This document shows positions 1 to 10,190 of a stretch of 64,000 nucleotides of DNA, piece by piece. A program made the position numbers and the translations under genes. Below the pieces are notes generated by a model. It had not been told where the DNA came from. It did no database searches and saw only the letters and a program-made list of their open reading frames with translations. The number at the start of each line of letters is the position of its first letter. Within the stretch, counting starts at the first letter, position 1. Source of the DNA: Rhabditophanes sp. KR3021 (lineage: Eukaryota; Nematoda; Chromadorea; Rhabditida; Alloionematidae); NCBI GenBank assembly GCA_963281155.1, contig CAUJLY010000002.1, positions 992,001 through 1,056,000 of the forward strand, given 5' to 3'.

Positions 1-30
1 ACGAAGGAAGAGTTGATGGAGACAAACTGA
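1..30 (+). CDS. possible 3' end of an upstream gene (partial)
   Basis: Frame 1 is open from the first base and ends with TGA at 28-30, followed within ten bases by an AATAAA-like signal. Ten codons are too few to identify anything. If real, the next gene starts only about 195 bp downstream behind a splice-acceptor-like site, a spacing seen in nematode operons. This is a weak call. Confidence 0.25.
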   Translation, partial: TKEELMETN

Positions 31-226
31 CTTTTAAATAAAGGTTTTTGGTAAACAATCACTTTTTAATACATTTTTATTGCTAAATTAATGCCAGTTT
101 GGTAATACTTTAAACCATATTTCATTGTTTGTGATCAGTTTATGTTGTTTGTATTAAAAGGTACTTCGGTCCTTGTTATTTTAATTAGATAAATTTTTTT
201 GTTTTAATTGCCCATTTTTTGTAGCC

Positions 227-821
227 ATGTGCAAACTACACTTTATAAGGAAATTATCTTATATTCAAGGACAATATCATTCTAAAAAAATACGTGAGTA
301 CTTTTACTACATAGACCACGAAGGGCAACTTTTCTTGCATGACACCAGAATTTACAATTTCACCACATGTTTTAAAGACCAAAGATTTTTGTCATTCTTC
401 TTCCGCAATATAAGACCAAATGAAACACAAAGATACACCAAACAATTTCCCTTTATCTCAGTTTGTGGTAATGAATTGAACTTTATAAGTTGCGAAGATA
501 GACCTATCGTATTTACTTCATTTGATGGCGATACAGACAGTTGGTTCGTCAATTGGTCCAACACAAAGTCGCCTTTTATAGTAAGTTGATGGAGTAAATA
601 TTAGTTATGTTATGTTTTAGGCTGGTGATTTGTGTATGCTTGAAAATGGACGCTTGTACCATTCAAGTGCGGTAGGTGGATATGGACTTGTTAGATCTCA
701 AGTTGCTGATCAACTGTTTCCTTTGTTTGATTTTGACTCAAATGGAGAGCCGGTTTCTTTTAGGTACAAGGGAAGGACTATTGAATTGAATGGGAATGTT
801 AAAAAGTTGATTAACACATGA
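227..821 (+). CDS. UPF0598 family protein (C8orf82-like)
   Basis: Exons 227-580 and 621-821 encode 184 aa; the 40-bp intron 581-620 runs GTAAGT to TTTTAG in phase 0. The product follows the animal UPF0598 family along its whole length: IREYFYYIDHEGQLFLHD, then TCFKD, the CGNELNFI.CEDRP.VFT block, and after the intron an ENGRLYH...GGYGLVRS block. Length is normal for the family. The molecular function of the family is not established; vertebrate members are thought to be mitochondrial. The start is preceded by TTTTGTAG two bases upstream, a likely trans-splice acceptor, which supports this ATG. Family identity is strong; function is unassigned. Confidence 0.88.
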
Positions 822-1195
822 GAAATTTGGCACAGTACATTAAAATGGCCAATTTAATGAGTTCAAAGTATGTAAAAATATCTAATTGTATGATTTTATT
901 ATTGTGACTAGTATCATCAGTAAATTTTAAAGATTAAATAAATGAGATTTTGGATGAAAGTCAAATTAAAAGAGATATTCGAACGAGAGTTAAATACAAA
1001 ATATGTATCAATGGAAGTATAATACAAGTGATGTGTAAAGTTATCTAAGATTAAAACATATGTATGTATAGATGTAAGTTAATTAAAAGAGAGGTGCCAA
1101 TAAAAGTAGAATTAAAATGGACGTGTCAGTGTATATTATGTGAGTTACAAAAAAGATGTGTCGTTGTATATTTCTTGAAATTAAAAAATGATATC
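822..1195. other. intergenic
   Basis: AT-rich spacer between the UPF0598 gene and the 3' end of the AT-hook gene on the other strand. An AATAAA-like signal for the UPF0598 gene lies near 936. I see no coding sequence here. Confidence 0.5.
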
Positions 1196-1825
1196 TCATT
1201 GTGTGTTGAAAAAACGAAACAATTTTTTGTAATTGTAATCTTGAATAGATTGAATTGTTTCATGAGTTGTGGTAATCCAGCAGTCGAGTCCATCGCCACA
1301 TTGCGTGTAGATGTAGCCTGCACACAAAAGAGCAAAAAGTATTGTACCGAAAATAATCATAAACATTATTTCAACAAAGCTAATGCCAACGGTAAATTTA
1401 GGTTCCTTTTTTAATTCTGCTTTCTTCAATTCTTCTTTTTGCTTCTCATCGACTAAAGGTCTGTCAACTAATTTTCTTTTAGTTTCGATGGAAACGTCCT
1501 GTGGAAGAAGATCAAGTGTAACCAAACTTGTTTCAACATCCTTGATAATATCTTTAGTTGCCAATCTTGGACGACGCCTTGAAGATTGTCTGACCTCAGC
1601 TATCTTCTTAGCCTTAGCTAAAGCTAATCTGGAACCTGATTTGGAGCGAGGAGTTTTGGTTGTCAAAGACTTGTTTCTTCCAACTGAGTCGCTTCTGGAG
1701 ATACTCTTAGTACGTGGACGTCCACGTTTCTTGGGTGCAACGATAGCAGCATTGGAGATAGGCGAAGTTGCCATTTTACTAATAGTTTCGATGGAGCTGT
1801 CAGCTTTCTTAGAAGTAAAAACCAT
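1196..1825 (-). CDS. AT-hook-like, single-pass membrane protein
   Basis: Intronless 209-aa frame. Residues about 32-40 (KKRGRPRTK) match the AT-hook core (RGRP), which binds the minor groove of AT-rich DNA. Residues 1-95 are rich in Lys, Arg and Ser. A hydrophobic segment at roughly 148-170 (VEIMFMIIFGTILFALLCAG) would span a membrane once, leaving a short tail with two cysteines. This layout would fit an inner-nuclear-membrane protein with its basic part on chromatin, but that is inference and I recognise no named family. The bases just before ATG on the minus strand read TTTTTTCAG then ATT, a likely trans-splice acceptor. An alternative is a cytoplasmic basic membrane protein whose GRP motif is incidental. 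Confidence 0.6.
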   Translation of the reverse strand: MVFTSKKADSSIETISKMATSPISNAAIVAPKKRGRPRTKSISRSDSVGRNKSLTTKTPRSKSGSRLALAKAKKIAEVRQSSRRRPRLATKDIIKDVETSLVTLDLLPQDVSIETKRKLVDRPLVDEKQKEELKKAELKKEPKFTVGISFVEIMFMIIFGTILFALLCAGYIYTQCGDGLDCWITTTHETIQSIQDYNYKKLFRFFNTQ

Positions 1826-2246
1826 AATCTGAAAAAATACTTATTAGTTTTGTCAAAACCGCACACACTCAATCCATATATAAAACAAAATGACGTGCCA
1901 CTCGGACTAATCAATTGTAACAATTAACAGATGGTCTATCTTGGCACATAATTTGGTAGGACTGGGTATGATTAAGGTTAAATAGATAGAACATCTATCT
2001 GGTTTAAAGGTTGTGACCTACGCGATTTGTAATATGTGACTATGTACTGCTCGGTTAATAATATCTGACTACTGCTCAATGTGAAATAGCAAATACGAAT
2101 GAGTGTGTTTATACGGTAAACTTAGTCTCTATGGTGTGGCTATCAATGGCAGACAAACATCGTTCCGGTTTAACTACCTGCACTTGTGTATAATGTTATA
2201 ATAAGGATAAATAATAAAAGTGAAAGTAAATAATAGCTTTATTATT
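1826..2246. other. intergenic
   Basis: Spacer between two minus-strand genes. No open frame with coding character was seen. It should hold the promoter of the AT-hook gene and the 3' end of the small membrane protein gene, whose AATAAA signal lies just beyond its stop. Confidence 0.45.
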
Positions 2247-2510
2247 TCAATGTGTTAAATTAACATGTTTAGCGGTTGATAAAAAATTATTTAAAGAGTC
2301 GTTAAATTTTTTTTGATTATTAAAGTCGATGGGATCCGTTTCATGTCCGTTAAATTTAGGAAATGTCGTGTGATTATTGTAGATTTCCATTACTTTGGCT
2401 TTTAAGAATTCTTGAATAGGAAAGATGAAGACAAATGTCATACATAACAAGAAAAATACAGATGAAAAGATAAGTAGCGTCTTGGTGTTGGCGTGCATTT
2501 TGATAAACAA
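2247..2510 (-). CDS. small signal-anchor membrane protein, unknown
   Basis: 87-aa single-exon frame. After a short basic start (MFIKMHANTK) there is one hydrophobic stretch, residues about 11-31, then a polar segment with potential N-glycosylation sites (NNHTT, NDS, NLT). The topology suggests a type II membrane or secreted protein. An AATAAA hexamer follows within about 20 bases of the stop on the minus strand, which supports a real transcript end. The stretch after the hydrophobic segment loosely recalls the start of CD36-type receptors, but the frame ends far too early for one. No family is assigned. Confidence 0.45.
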   Translation of the reverse strand: MFIKMHANTKTLLIFSSVFFLLCMTFVFIFPIQEFLKAKVMEIYNNHTTFPKFNGHETDPIDFNNQKKFNDSLNNFLSTAKHVNLTH

Positions 2511-3144
2511 ATTAATATCATAATAAATTTCAACTAAAAATTAGAAAATTTAAATACTTTGCGTTTCACAAATTGGTGATGACTTAATTAATGAATAAAA
2601 TCTATGCTAATACAATATGGATTTAGATAATATGAACTTTCTCTTATTGATCCTAAGATTCTTTTTGCGGCCGGTTAATACATAATATGCAAAATCAGTT
2701 TGATCAGTTTCGTAAAGTATTCGAAAGGAAATATAATGTTGTTTTCAGTTTATTAAAAATCACACACTTCAATGAAAAGACATTGAAAATTCCTTTAAGC
2801 TTGAAGGTCTCAGAACTTTGAATGACGTCCTTAAAAATGCCTTGAATCCTTTGAGGAGTTTGAAAGTATTCAAAGTTTGGAGGACATCGAATTCCTTGAC
2901 GATGATCTTGAATTCAAACTTGAAGGACCCAAATCTGAAACTTATTAAGTTGTTTCCCTAATATAATTCATTAATATTCAGTAGTTTCACATATCTTATT
3001 TTTAGTAACATTTTTCTTAAATAAACTTATTTGTACATGTCTTTTATCTGATATGACGCCTTCCCAACATTTGAAAAGTTGCGCTACAAGACTTTAGCAA
3101 AATTTGCTTTGCAATAGAGATTCTATTAATTCATTATTTTAGAT
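2511..3144. other. intergenic with TTGAA-rich stretch
   Basis: Spacer upstream of the isoleucyl-tRNA synthetase gene. Between about 2770 and 2945 the + strand repeats a TTGAA core seven times at irregular spacing. The rest is unremarkable until TTATTTTAG at 3134-3142, a likely trans-splice acceptor two bases before the next ATG. Confidence 0.45.
2770..2945 (+). repeat. degenerate TTGAA-rich array
   Basis: Seven TTGAA pentamers occur in about 175 bp (for example GCTTGAAGG, CTTTGAATG, CCTTGAATCC, GTTTGAAAG, ACTTGAAGG), with TTCAA complements between them. The tract happens to be open in one frame for about 57 codons without a start codon, an effect of the repeated motif. It looks like a decayed minisatellite or a clustered binding motif. 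Confidence 0.35.
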
Positions 3145-6030
3145 ATGTTTTCACGATCGCGGATTCTGTTTAAACAAACCATTATATCAAATAAATTTTT
3201 ATCTAGCGTGCCGTTAAAAGATACCATTTTTCTGCCCAAAACGGGGTATCCGAATAGAATCAAATCGGACCAAAGAGCAAATCTAGATAGCCGAATTGCG
3301 TTAGAGGGGCAATTACACAAGTTCTATCAGTGGCAGCTGGATCAAAAAAGTAGAGAAACTTTTCACTTGTTAGATGGACCACCCTACGCAAATGGAAACC
3401 CTCATGTTGGCCACGCTGTGAACAAAATATTAAAGGATTTCGTGGTCAAAAGTAAAGTATTCCTCGGAAATAGAGTAGTTTATAAGCCTGGGTGGGATTG
3501 CCATGGATTGCCCATTGAATTAAAGATTCTCAAGAAGGACAAGGTAAGTAGATAATAATTGTGCCTATTAATAGCTAGTTTATTTCAGTCTGATGAGCCA
3601 TTGCAAATTAGAGAAAAAGCGAGAGAAGTAGCTGCGGCGGCGATTCAAACCCAGATGACTTCTTTTAAAAGATGGGGGGTAACAGGCGATTGGGAGAAAC
3701 CTTACAAGACTATGGACTACGATTACGTGGCCAAAGAATTGGAGGTTCTGGCAAAGTTGAATGAAAACGGAAAATTGTATAGAAGTTGCAAACCAGTTTA
3801 CTATTCGCCATGGACAAAGACAGCCTTAGCAGAAGCAGAATTAGAATACAAAGATGACCACAAAAGTGTGTCTGTTTACTACCGTTTTCCTGTCATTAAT
3901 CAAGAGACCATTTTATCAAGAAAAGATTTGGGAAAGCCTTTTCAAATCTACGCTCTAATTTGGACAACAACTCCTTGGACTTTACCTCTCAATAATGCAA
4001 TTGCCTACCACAATAACTTGGAATATGTTCTAGTTGAGCCATTAACACAACAAAACCATGCAGACCCAATAAAAAAACTGTACTTGGTTGCCAAGCATTT
4101 GCTAGCTGACGTCTCTAAGCAGATGAACGTGGAGTTTAATGTGATTAAAATAGTTGAATCCGAGGTACTTAAGCATTTATGGTATTCAAGTACTCAATTC
4201 CCATCCCTGGGACTGCAATTTTTGGAAGCTGATTATGTTAGTGAAAATTTAGGGACGGGGTTAGTGCATACTGCATTTGCTCATGGATTTAACGACTACA
4301 AGTTGGCATTATCCAAAGGACTTGACGTCAATTGCTTTGTTGATGAAGCAGGAAAGTTCACACGGGATTTAGGGTACGAACTTGAAGGAAAGAATGTGCT
4401 GACTGATGGAACGAAAGCAGTACTCGAAAAGTTTAAGAATAATGTGGTCTATCAGCACGAATATGTCCATTCTTATCCTTATGATTGGAGGTCCAAAAAG
4501 CCGGTAATCATCAGAGCTTGTGATCAATGGTTCATTGATATTGTGGAAACAACGGAAAAAGCGACTAAGGTTGTGGATCAGAATCAAGTTAAAGTTTTCT
4601 GTGGCACTGCGGATCTTTCCAAGTCACTAAAAGGAGTACTAAAGAATAGGCCGTCTTGGTGCATTTCAAGACAGAGAGTTTGGGGGGTTCCGATACCTTC
4701 AATCCAAGTAGATGGGAAAGTTGTCACTTCGACTAAGCTCATACAAAGAGTGGCTGATTTGATCAGGCAGCACAAGAATACTGACATCTGGTGGAGTATG
4801 ACTTTAGACCAAATCTTGACACCTGAGTTGGAAAATGTATTTGGACCATCAAAAGAGATCACCAAAGGAAATGATATTCTGGATGTCTGGTTTGATTCCG
4901 GAGTAGCTTGGCATCAATTGGAAAGTCAAAATGAAGGAAAAGCAACTCATTTGGTGATAGAAGGCTTGGACCAATTCAGAGGATGGTTTCAATCGCTGTT
5001 GTTAACTTCCTTGGCTGCCAACAATTCTATTCCATATCAACAAATTATGGTTCACGGATTTACTGTTGACGAAAAAGGGCAAAAGCAGTCAAAATCTATT
5101 GGCAATGTCATAGATCCATCTTCAATCACTGATGGAACTTTGCACAAAAAAGCGCTAGGTGCAGACGGACTAAGATTATGGGTAGCGATGTTTGGCAGTG
5201 AAAAATACTCCACAATCAAACTGGGAAATTCAACTCTCGAAGTATTGGATAAGAAGATCGGTTCATACAGAAATGCCTTTAAATTTATTCTGGGGAGTAC
5301 AAACAACCTTGTGTCGGAAATCGGAAACCCGAAGTTGAATTTGCTGGATGAAAGAATACTAAATGATCTAAATGAGTATGTCAACACAATCCACAAACAC
5401 TACTCTGATTATTCATTCGCCAAAGTGATCTTAGCTTTTGATCACTTTATCACAACTAAATTAAGTGCCGAATACATTTCTTTGGTGAGAGACAGAGTCT
5501 ACTGTGATCCAGTTAATTCAGATTCTCACAATGCTGCCCTATTTACTTTGGATAAAGTTGGAACAACTCTAGCTCATTCTATTGCCCCGATTTTACCTCA
5601 TATGGCTATAGAGTATTTCATGCACCATCCACTGTATAAGGACAATTCAGAGATGGCTCTCAAGTGTAGAATTGATCAGTTGATGGGCGAAAGAGAAAAA
5701 CTTACTCATAATTTGGAGAACAATTTGAGCATAGTTGGTAAAATATTTAAAGAAGCATCCATAGTTGGATCTAACCAAAGGATAGATGTTGTTAAAATGA
5801 AATTAGCTGTGTCTCTACCTATGGGGATGCATCATATGGTCTTGCAAATTCAATCGCAATTGCCAGAACTACTGGGAGTCTCAGAAGTATCACTAAAGGT
5901 ATCTAAGGATGACTCGATAACATGTAGCTATGAAAAAGCAACAGGGAGGTATTGCAATCGTTGCCGTCGCCATACAAATCTCACCCCAAATGAACCAATA
6001 TGTTCCAGATGCATTGAAGCCATCAAATAA
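3145..6030 (+). CDS. iars-2: mitochondrial isoleucyl-tRNA synthetase
   Basis: Exons 3145-3543 and 3589-6030 (45-bp intron, phase 0) encode 946 aa. The enzyme charges tRNA-Ile with isoleucine for organelle translation. The Arg/Ser-rich N-terminus ([11 protein letters not shown]) is a plausible mitochondrial presequence. Class I signatures are present: [13 protein letters not shown] with HVGH as the HIGH motif at residues 87-90, [13 protein letters not shown], the WTTTPWTLP editing-region motif, the LDVWFDSG block, and KQSKS as the KMSKS motif near residue 632. The C-terminus has a four-cysteine zinc motif (CNRC...CSRC) as in bacterial-type IleRS. That architecture, unlike cytosolic IleRS, identifies the mitochondrial paralogue. 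AATAAA follows the stop near 6068. ATG 3145 lies two bases after a TTTTAG acceptor. Confidence 0.96.
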
Positions 6031-6495
6031 ATCATTCTATAGCAAAATATTTGTAGTCTTTTAATAATAATAAACTTTTTGATAACAAAATTAGTATACT
6101 GCCTGAGTCTTAAAAATAAATTAACTAAGAAGTTATTGCATAACCAGAGAACAAAAATAGTCAATACTCAAATGGTATTCTTCATTTCATTGTTTTCAAG
6201 TATTTTCATAAATATAAGCATGTCTAGAATATTGGGAAGTGTGCACAAAATTCCATTTTACAATTACTGAATTAAAGTTTTCTATGAATCGCGGATGTGT
6301 TCCCGTAGAAACATTGCCTTCTTTTGATTATATTAATCAACTGTGTCTCAAATTATGTAGCCAATCATAAGAAAAGAAGTCTCGAAAAGGTGTATGTCGA
6401 TTCTGGTTAAATGTTATTCAAGTATCAAAATACATCATAAACTAATAATTAGAATATTTATTTCATCGGAAAATATATTTACAAAAAGATTACAC
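6031..6495. other. intergenic between convergent genes
   Basis: The 3' ends of the + strand iars-2 gene and the - strand BTB-Kelch gene face each other here. AATAAA signals lie near 6068 (+). No further gene was seen. Confidence 0.5.
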
Positions 6496-8237
6496 TCAGA
6501 TTAAATTTAAACTTAATATCTCATATTCGGTTGGAGTTGCAATTTCAGACAAACTCCAAGTCTCAGTTGACTCGTTAAATGTATAGATGTTTGAAGAAGT
6601 CCCAAGATCATTTGAACCTCCGAATAATTGAACTGTACTTTCAACTTGACAACATTTAGAATCTCGTAAAGGTACAGGCAATGCTCCGACTTCTCTCCAG
6701 CCATTTGTTCTTACTTCAAACATTTCACAATTTACATGGGGTACGAAATCATGATTTTCATCATTCCATTGAATGCATCCTCCTGCTTTTAAAATTGCAC
6801 CATTAAATGCACAAGCTGCTGATGTGTAACTATTAAATAGAACTGATCCGCATCTTTCCCATAATCCTTCTCGTGGATCAAATCTTGATGTAGGTACAAT
6901 ATCATCGCCGACAATATATACTGCATTGTTTTGCTGAACAGACATAAAAGATACTAATGAATCTGGCATTTTTGAATGATAATTGAATTCAATTTTATTT
7001 GGATCAAAACTGGAGACGTAATTATTTAATCAATTAAAATAAATTTACCTATGCACTTTACTTCCTCCAAACATCAAAATCTCACCATTAATTTTGGATG
7101 TTGAAAACTCATAGGGATATTTAAAGCCTTTATATGATTCCGAAGTTTCTCTTGTCATAAAGTCATATTGTAATAAACCAAAATCAGGTGCATCACAAAA
7201 TATTAGCAAGTTATCATCAAGAACTTCAATTCCTGAGGAATCAGCATAATTAGACATGTAGAAACTATTCGTTAGAGTAGACAATTTAGAAAAAGTGTTG
7301 GAACAAAGATTGTAGTTGAAGACTGAACATTCTTCCTCCTCATCATCGCAAACTAAAATTTTATTTTATTCTTGTTTAAGTTAAACTTACGCATTAATAT
7401 CTCAGTTGGCTTGGAATTCGGATTAATTGAGAAGCCTCTCTTGAACAATGTTTTGAAAATGTAAACTGCAACATCATCAATTTCAAACAATCTTTTGTTT
7501 TGATCGAGCATTTCTTTGATATCTCTGCAACTAACAAATCGAAAATTAATTCTCTTAAGAAGCTTGAGGAAAAATGAGTTTCTTTTATGAAAATCATAAT
7601 TAAGCCAATTAATGTAAACCTTCAGAATGGCTCCTTGAGATTTTGTTGCAGCATATTCGTCATCGAGGATATCAAGCAGAGTAGTATAATCTATTAAATG
7701 GAATTGATTTTCATCTGGATCAGCCTTAAAAACAATATACTTGGTAATCATATTTTAAACTTACGTCAAATGAATCTCTAGTTTCATCAATTAATTCACG
7801 ATACAATTCATGATAAGATTTTTCGCGAGCATGAGCAAGCATTCTTGCTGCCGAGATTCCGGATTCATAGAAATAAGATAAAATTGACATCTAAAGAAAA
7901 TTAAATTTGAGGCAACAATTGTAAAACTTGCATGTAAGTCGGAGTCATTTAATGCGTAATACACATTAATCATCTCCAAAATGTTTTCCTCATTTAGAAA
8001 GTCACATCCTTGTTGCCCATAAACGTATTGAATGTACACGGTCATGTCACGGAGACTCAATAACTCGCAGTCAACTACTTCAACATCTGGATCCGCATCG
8101 AATATACGACGTAAGTAGCGATTGTGAGCATGCATCAGAAATTTTGATGTCATCACAAAGCCATCTTTTAAATTAACCTTCAGATCGTTGTATCTGTTGT
8201 TTGTCATAAGACTATTGAGGTACGGAAAATAAATCAT
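6496..8237 (-). CDS. BTB-BACK-Kelch protein (Cullin-3 adaptor type)
   Basis: Five exons on the minus strand: 8237-7932, 7890-7765, 7724-7391, 7352-7049, 7009-6496, giving 527 aa; all introns are 38-41 bp. The N-terminal exon is a BTB fold (DLKVNLKDG..., then LHAHNRYL-type core), exons 2-3 form a BACK-like helical region (SGISAARMLAHAREKSYHEL), and the C-terminal half has Kelch-type repeats with GG doublets (LMFGGSK, LKAGGC, QLFGGSND). Such proteins usually dimerise, bind Cullin-3 and present substrates for ubiquitination. The Kelch blades are divergent. Intron 1 (7931-7891) runs GCAAGT to TTTAG, a GC-AG intron; it is needed because only this junction keeps frame and joins DLH to MSILSY. The transcript ends close to an AATAAA-like signal on the minus strand. 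Confidence 0.85.
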
Positions 8238-9392
8238 CTTTGTAAGTATCTCTATTTGACGAAGAAATCTTGATGCAAAAATAAGGCGCTAATATCATCC
8301 AATATAAGGTGGCTACTAAAGACTTGCTCGAAAGTTACCAAAGGTGTATAAATAGTCTCGACGCGTTTTTGGTAGTAAAGTTGTTTAAGTATTACAAAGT
8401 AGCCAAACTGAACTAATTTATTAGGCAAAATAGACATATAAATATAAACTAATGCACAAAAGATGAATAGATACAAGCATTTGCATATAAGGCATTATAA
8501 TTATGGAACAAAAGTATACCAATATTTATTTGATAAGTTGGTTTGCTCGCGATTTGGTGAAATAAAACACGCATCTAAGAATTAATGCTTTATCTTTCAA
8601 TAATATTTTTCAACGTCTTTCATATTGGTTGTAAAACCGTTTTAAATTGATTTCTAAACTGTCCCTTCCACAGACGTGTAGAAGTAAATATTTGTTCCTT
8701 GTCATTTTTAAATACAAAGAAATTTATGAATTTTAAATTATGACACAGAAAGCAAAGTGTTTAATGAAATGGAAACTTTACAGTTTAATAAGGAAAAAGC
8801 ATGTGCGGAATTAGTTGATACTAAGTTATCATTTTTGGAGAAAAAACCTAATAAATTGAAACGCAAGTAATATATGTATTTCTCAATTCATTTAACTTTC
8901 AAGGTTTGGTATTCTAACACAAAAAGTGTTGTCTTAGAGACTGAAATGGATAAAATTTGGAGGATGAGTAAATGATATGGCTACAAATATCGTACAAAGG
9001 TGAGAAGATATAGTGAATATTCTTGAAATAATATTTTATTTTTTATTTCGAGAAAATGATCTGGTTGGATTAAAAAGCACTTCCCTCTAATTATTATGAT
9101 CATTTATCTGTTGTAATTGATGATGCAATTTATGTTACTCCAAGAGGCGTTAACAATCTTTACAGGTATTAATTATAACCTAAACAATGTCAAAAGCGAA
9201 ATTGCATCGACAAAAGAACTTAATCTAAACTCCAAAATATGCATATATCTATTTTGTGCCAGATCTGCATTTAAAAAGGTTAGCATTCCTAATCTAATTT
9301 AGTTATTATATAAAGAACTAAATTTTGGCAAATGAATTCATTATACTTTCGTATAACTCTAATCAAGCCACCTTAGCAAGGAAAACTTAAAC
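8238..9392. other. intergenic, divergent promoter region
   Basis: About 1.15 kb between the divergent BTB-Kelch and Skp1-like genes. It holds one short coding-like frame (8769-8870, listed separately). The 74-codon antisense frame at 8252-8476 adjoins the BTB gene but ends in a stop before its ATG, so it is probably 5' UTR or chance. Confidence 0.4.
8769..8870 (+). CDS. short coding-like frame, uncertain
   Basis: ATG followed by 33 codons with ordinary composition and charged residues (METLQFNKEK...KKPNKLKRK). A donor-like GTAATA overlaps the stop and an acceptor-like TTTCAAG lies 3', which would extend the frame by about 11 codons. No family similarity was recognised. It could be a micropeptide, an exon remnant or chance. 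Confidence 0.15.
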   Translation: METLQFNKEKACAELVDTKLSFLEKKPNKLKRK

Positions 9393-10190
9393 ATGTCTGG
9401 AATTGTTATTAACTGCAAAGACAAGAAAAAAGTCACCGTTACTGTTGGAGCTTTAATGATGTCTCCTATCTTTAGTGAAATGTTCAGCTGTAGGTTTTAT
9501 CTACTCATTTATTAATTGTTCTTTGTAGTCTATGATGAAGAAGAACTTCAAGAAAATGGAGATGAATTCGATATGGAAAACTACTCATCAGTATCCATCG
9601 AATTAATGTTCAAGCTAGCCAATATTCCCCATACTGAAGAAGAGAGATATATGTTTAGTCGCTTACTAAGCAGACCATGTGTAGAGAAACCTCTGATTAT
9701 GGATAAAAAAGGATTAATGCTTGCAGCCGAACATTACAGCATGTATGCTTACGTTGACAAACTACCGCTTCAAAGTTATGAAGATGACGAAGAGGATATG
9801 GAATCTGAATCCTCGATTCAAATGGAGAATAGTAATGATGATCAAATGGAATTTAATGAGGAGATTGATAAAGAAATAGAAGTTATAGAAGAGACCCATG
9901 ATGAATCGGAAAAATCAACTTTTAAGGATCCAGATGCTGGTCTAGCTGAAGATGAAAGAAAAATGAAATTTCTACAGAACATGACAAGCGTGGAATTCCT
10001 CAACTATCCTCCGTCCAGAGAAATGCAGCTAAAGATTGGACAAATCGAACTTCAACTTTTTGAATTGAGTCTCAAAGAAAAAGTAGATTTTGCCCTCGCC
10101 GTAGATTGCTATGAGCTGACGGATCTATCTCAAATTTCTGGAAATCTCTTGGCCAGTGTTATTGTAAAAGAAGCTGATGGGGTTTTATAA
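9393..10190 (+). CDS. divergent Skp1-like protein with acidic insertion
   Basis: Exons 9393-9489 and 9529-10190 (39-bp intron, phase 1) encode 252 aa. The start (SGIVINCKDKKKVTVTVGAL) fits the first strands of the Skp1 BTB/POZ fold, and the C-terminal part (ELSLKEKVDFALAVDCYELT then DLSQISGNLLASVI) fits the helices equivalent to ILAANYLDIKGLLD in Skp1. Between them lies a Glu/Asp-rich insert at about residues 125-180, so the protein is some 90 residues longer than ordinary Skp1 and lacks the usual PPEEIR...W-C tail. Skp1 proteins link F-box proteins to Cullin-1. Nematodes often have expanded skr families, and a second member lies at 38832. Assignment rests on motif spacing only. Confidence 0.6.

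Noticed and set aside
1064..1414. + strand frame overlapping the AT-hook gene
   Set aside because: It runs opposite to a longer frame with a recognisable AT-hook and TM segment and has no domain of its own.
8252..8476. Antisense frame just upstream of the BTB-Kelch ATG
   Set aside because: A stop separates it from the BTB frame and no splice pair reconnects them; it is probably 5' UTR or chance.
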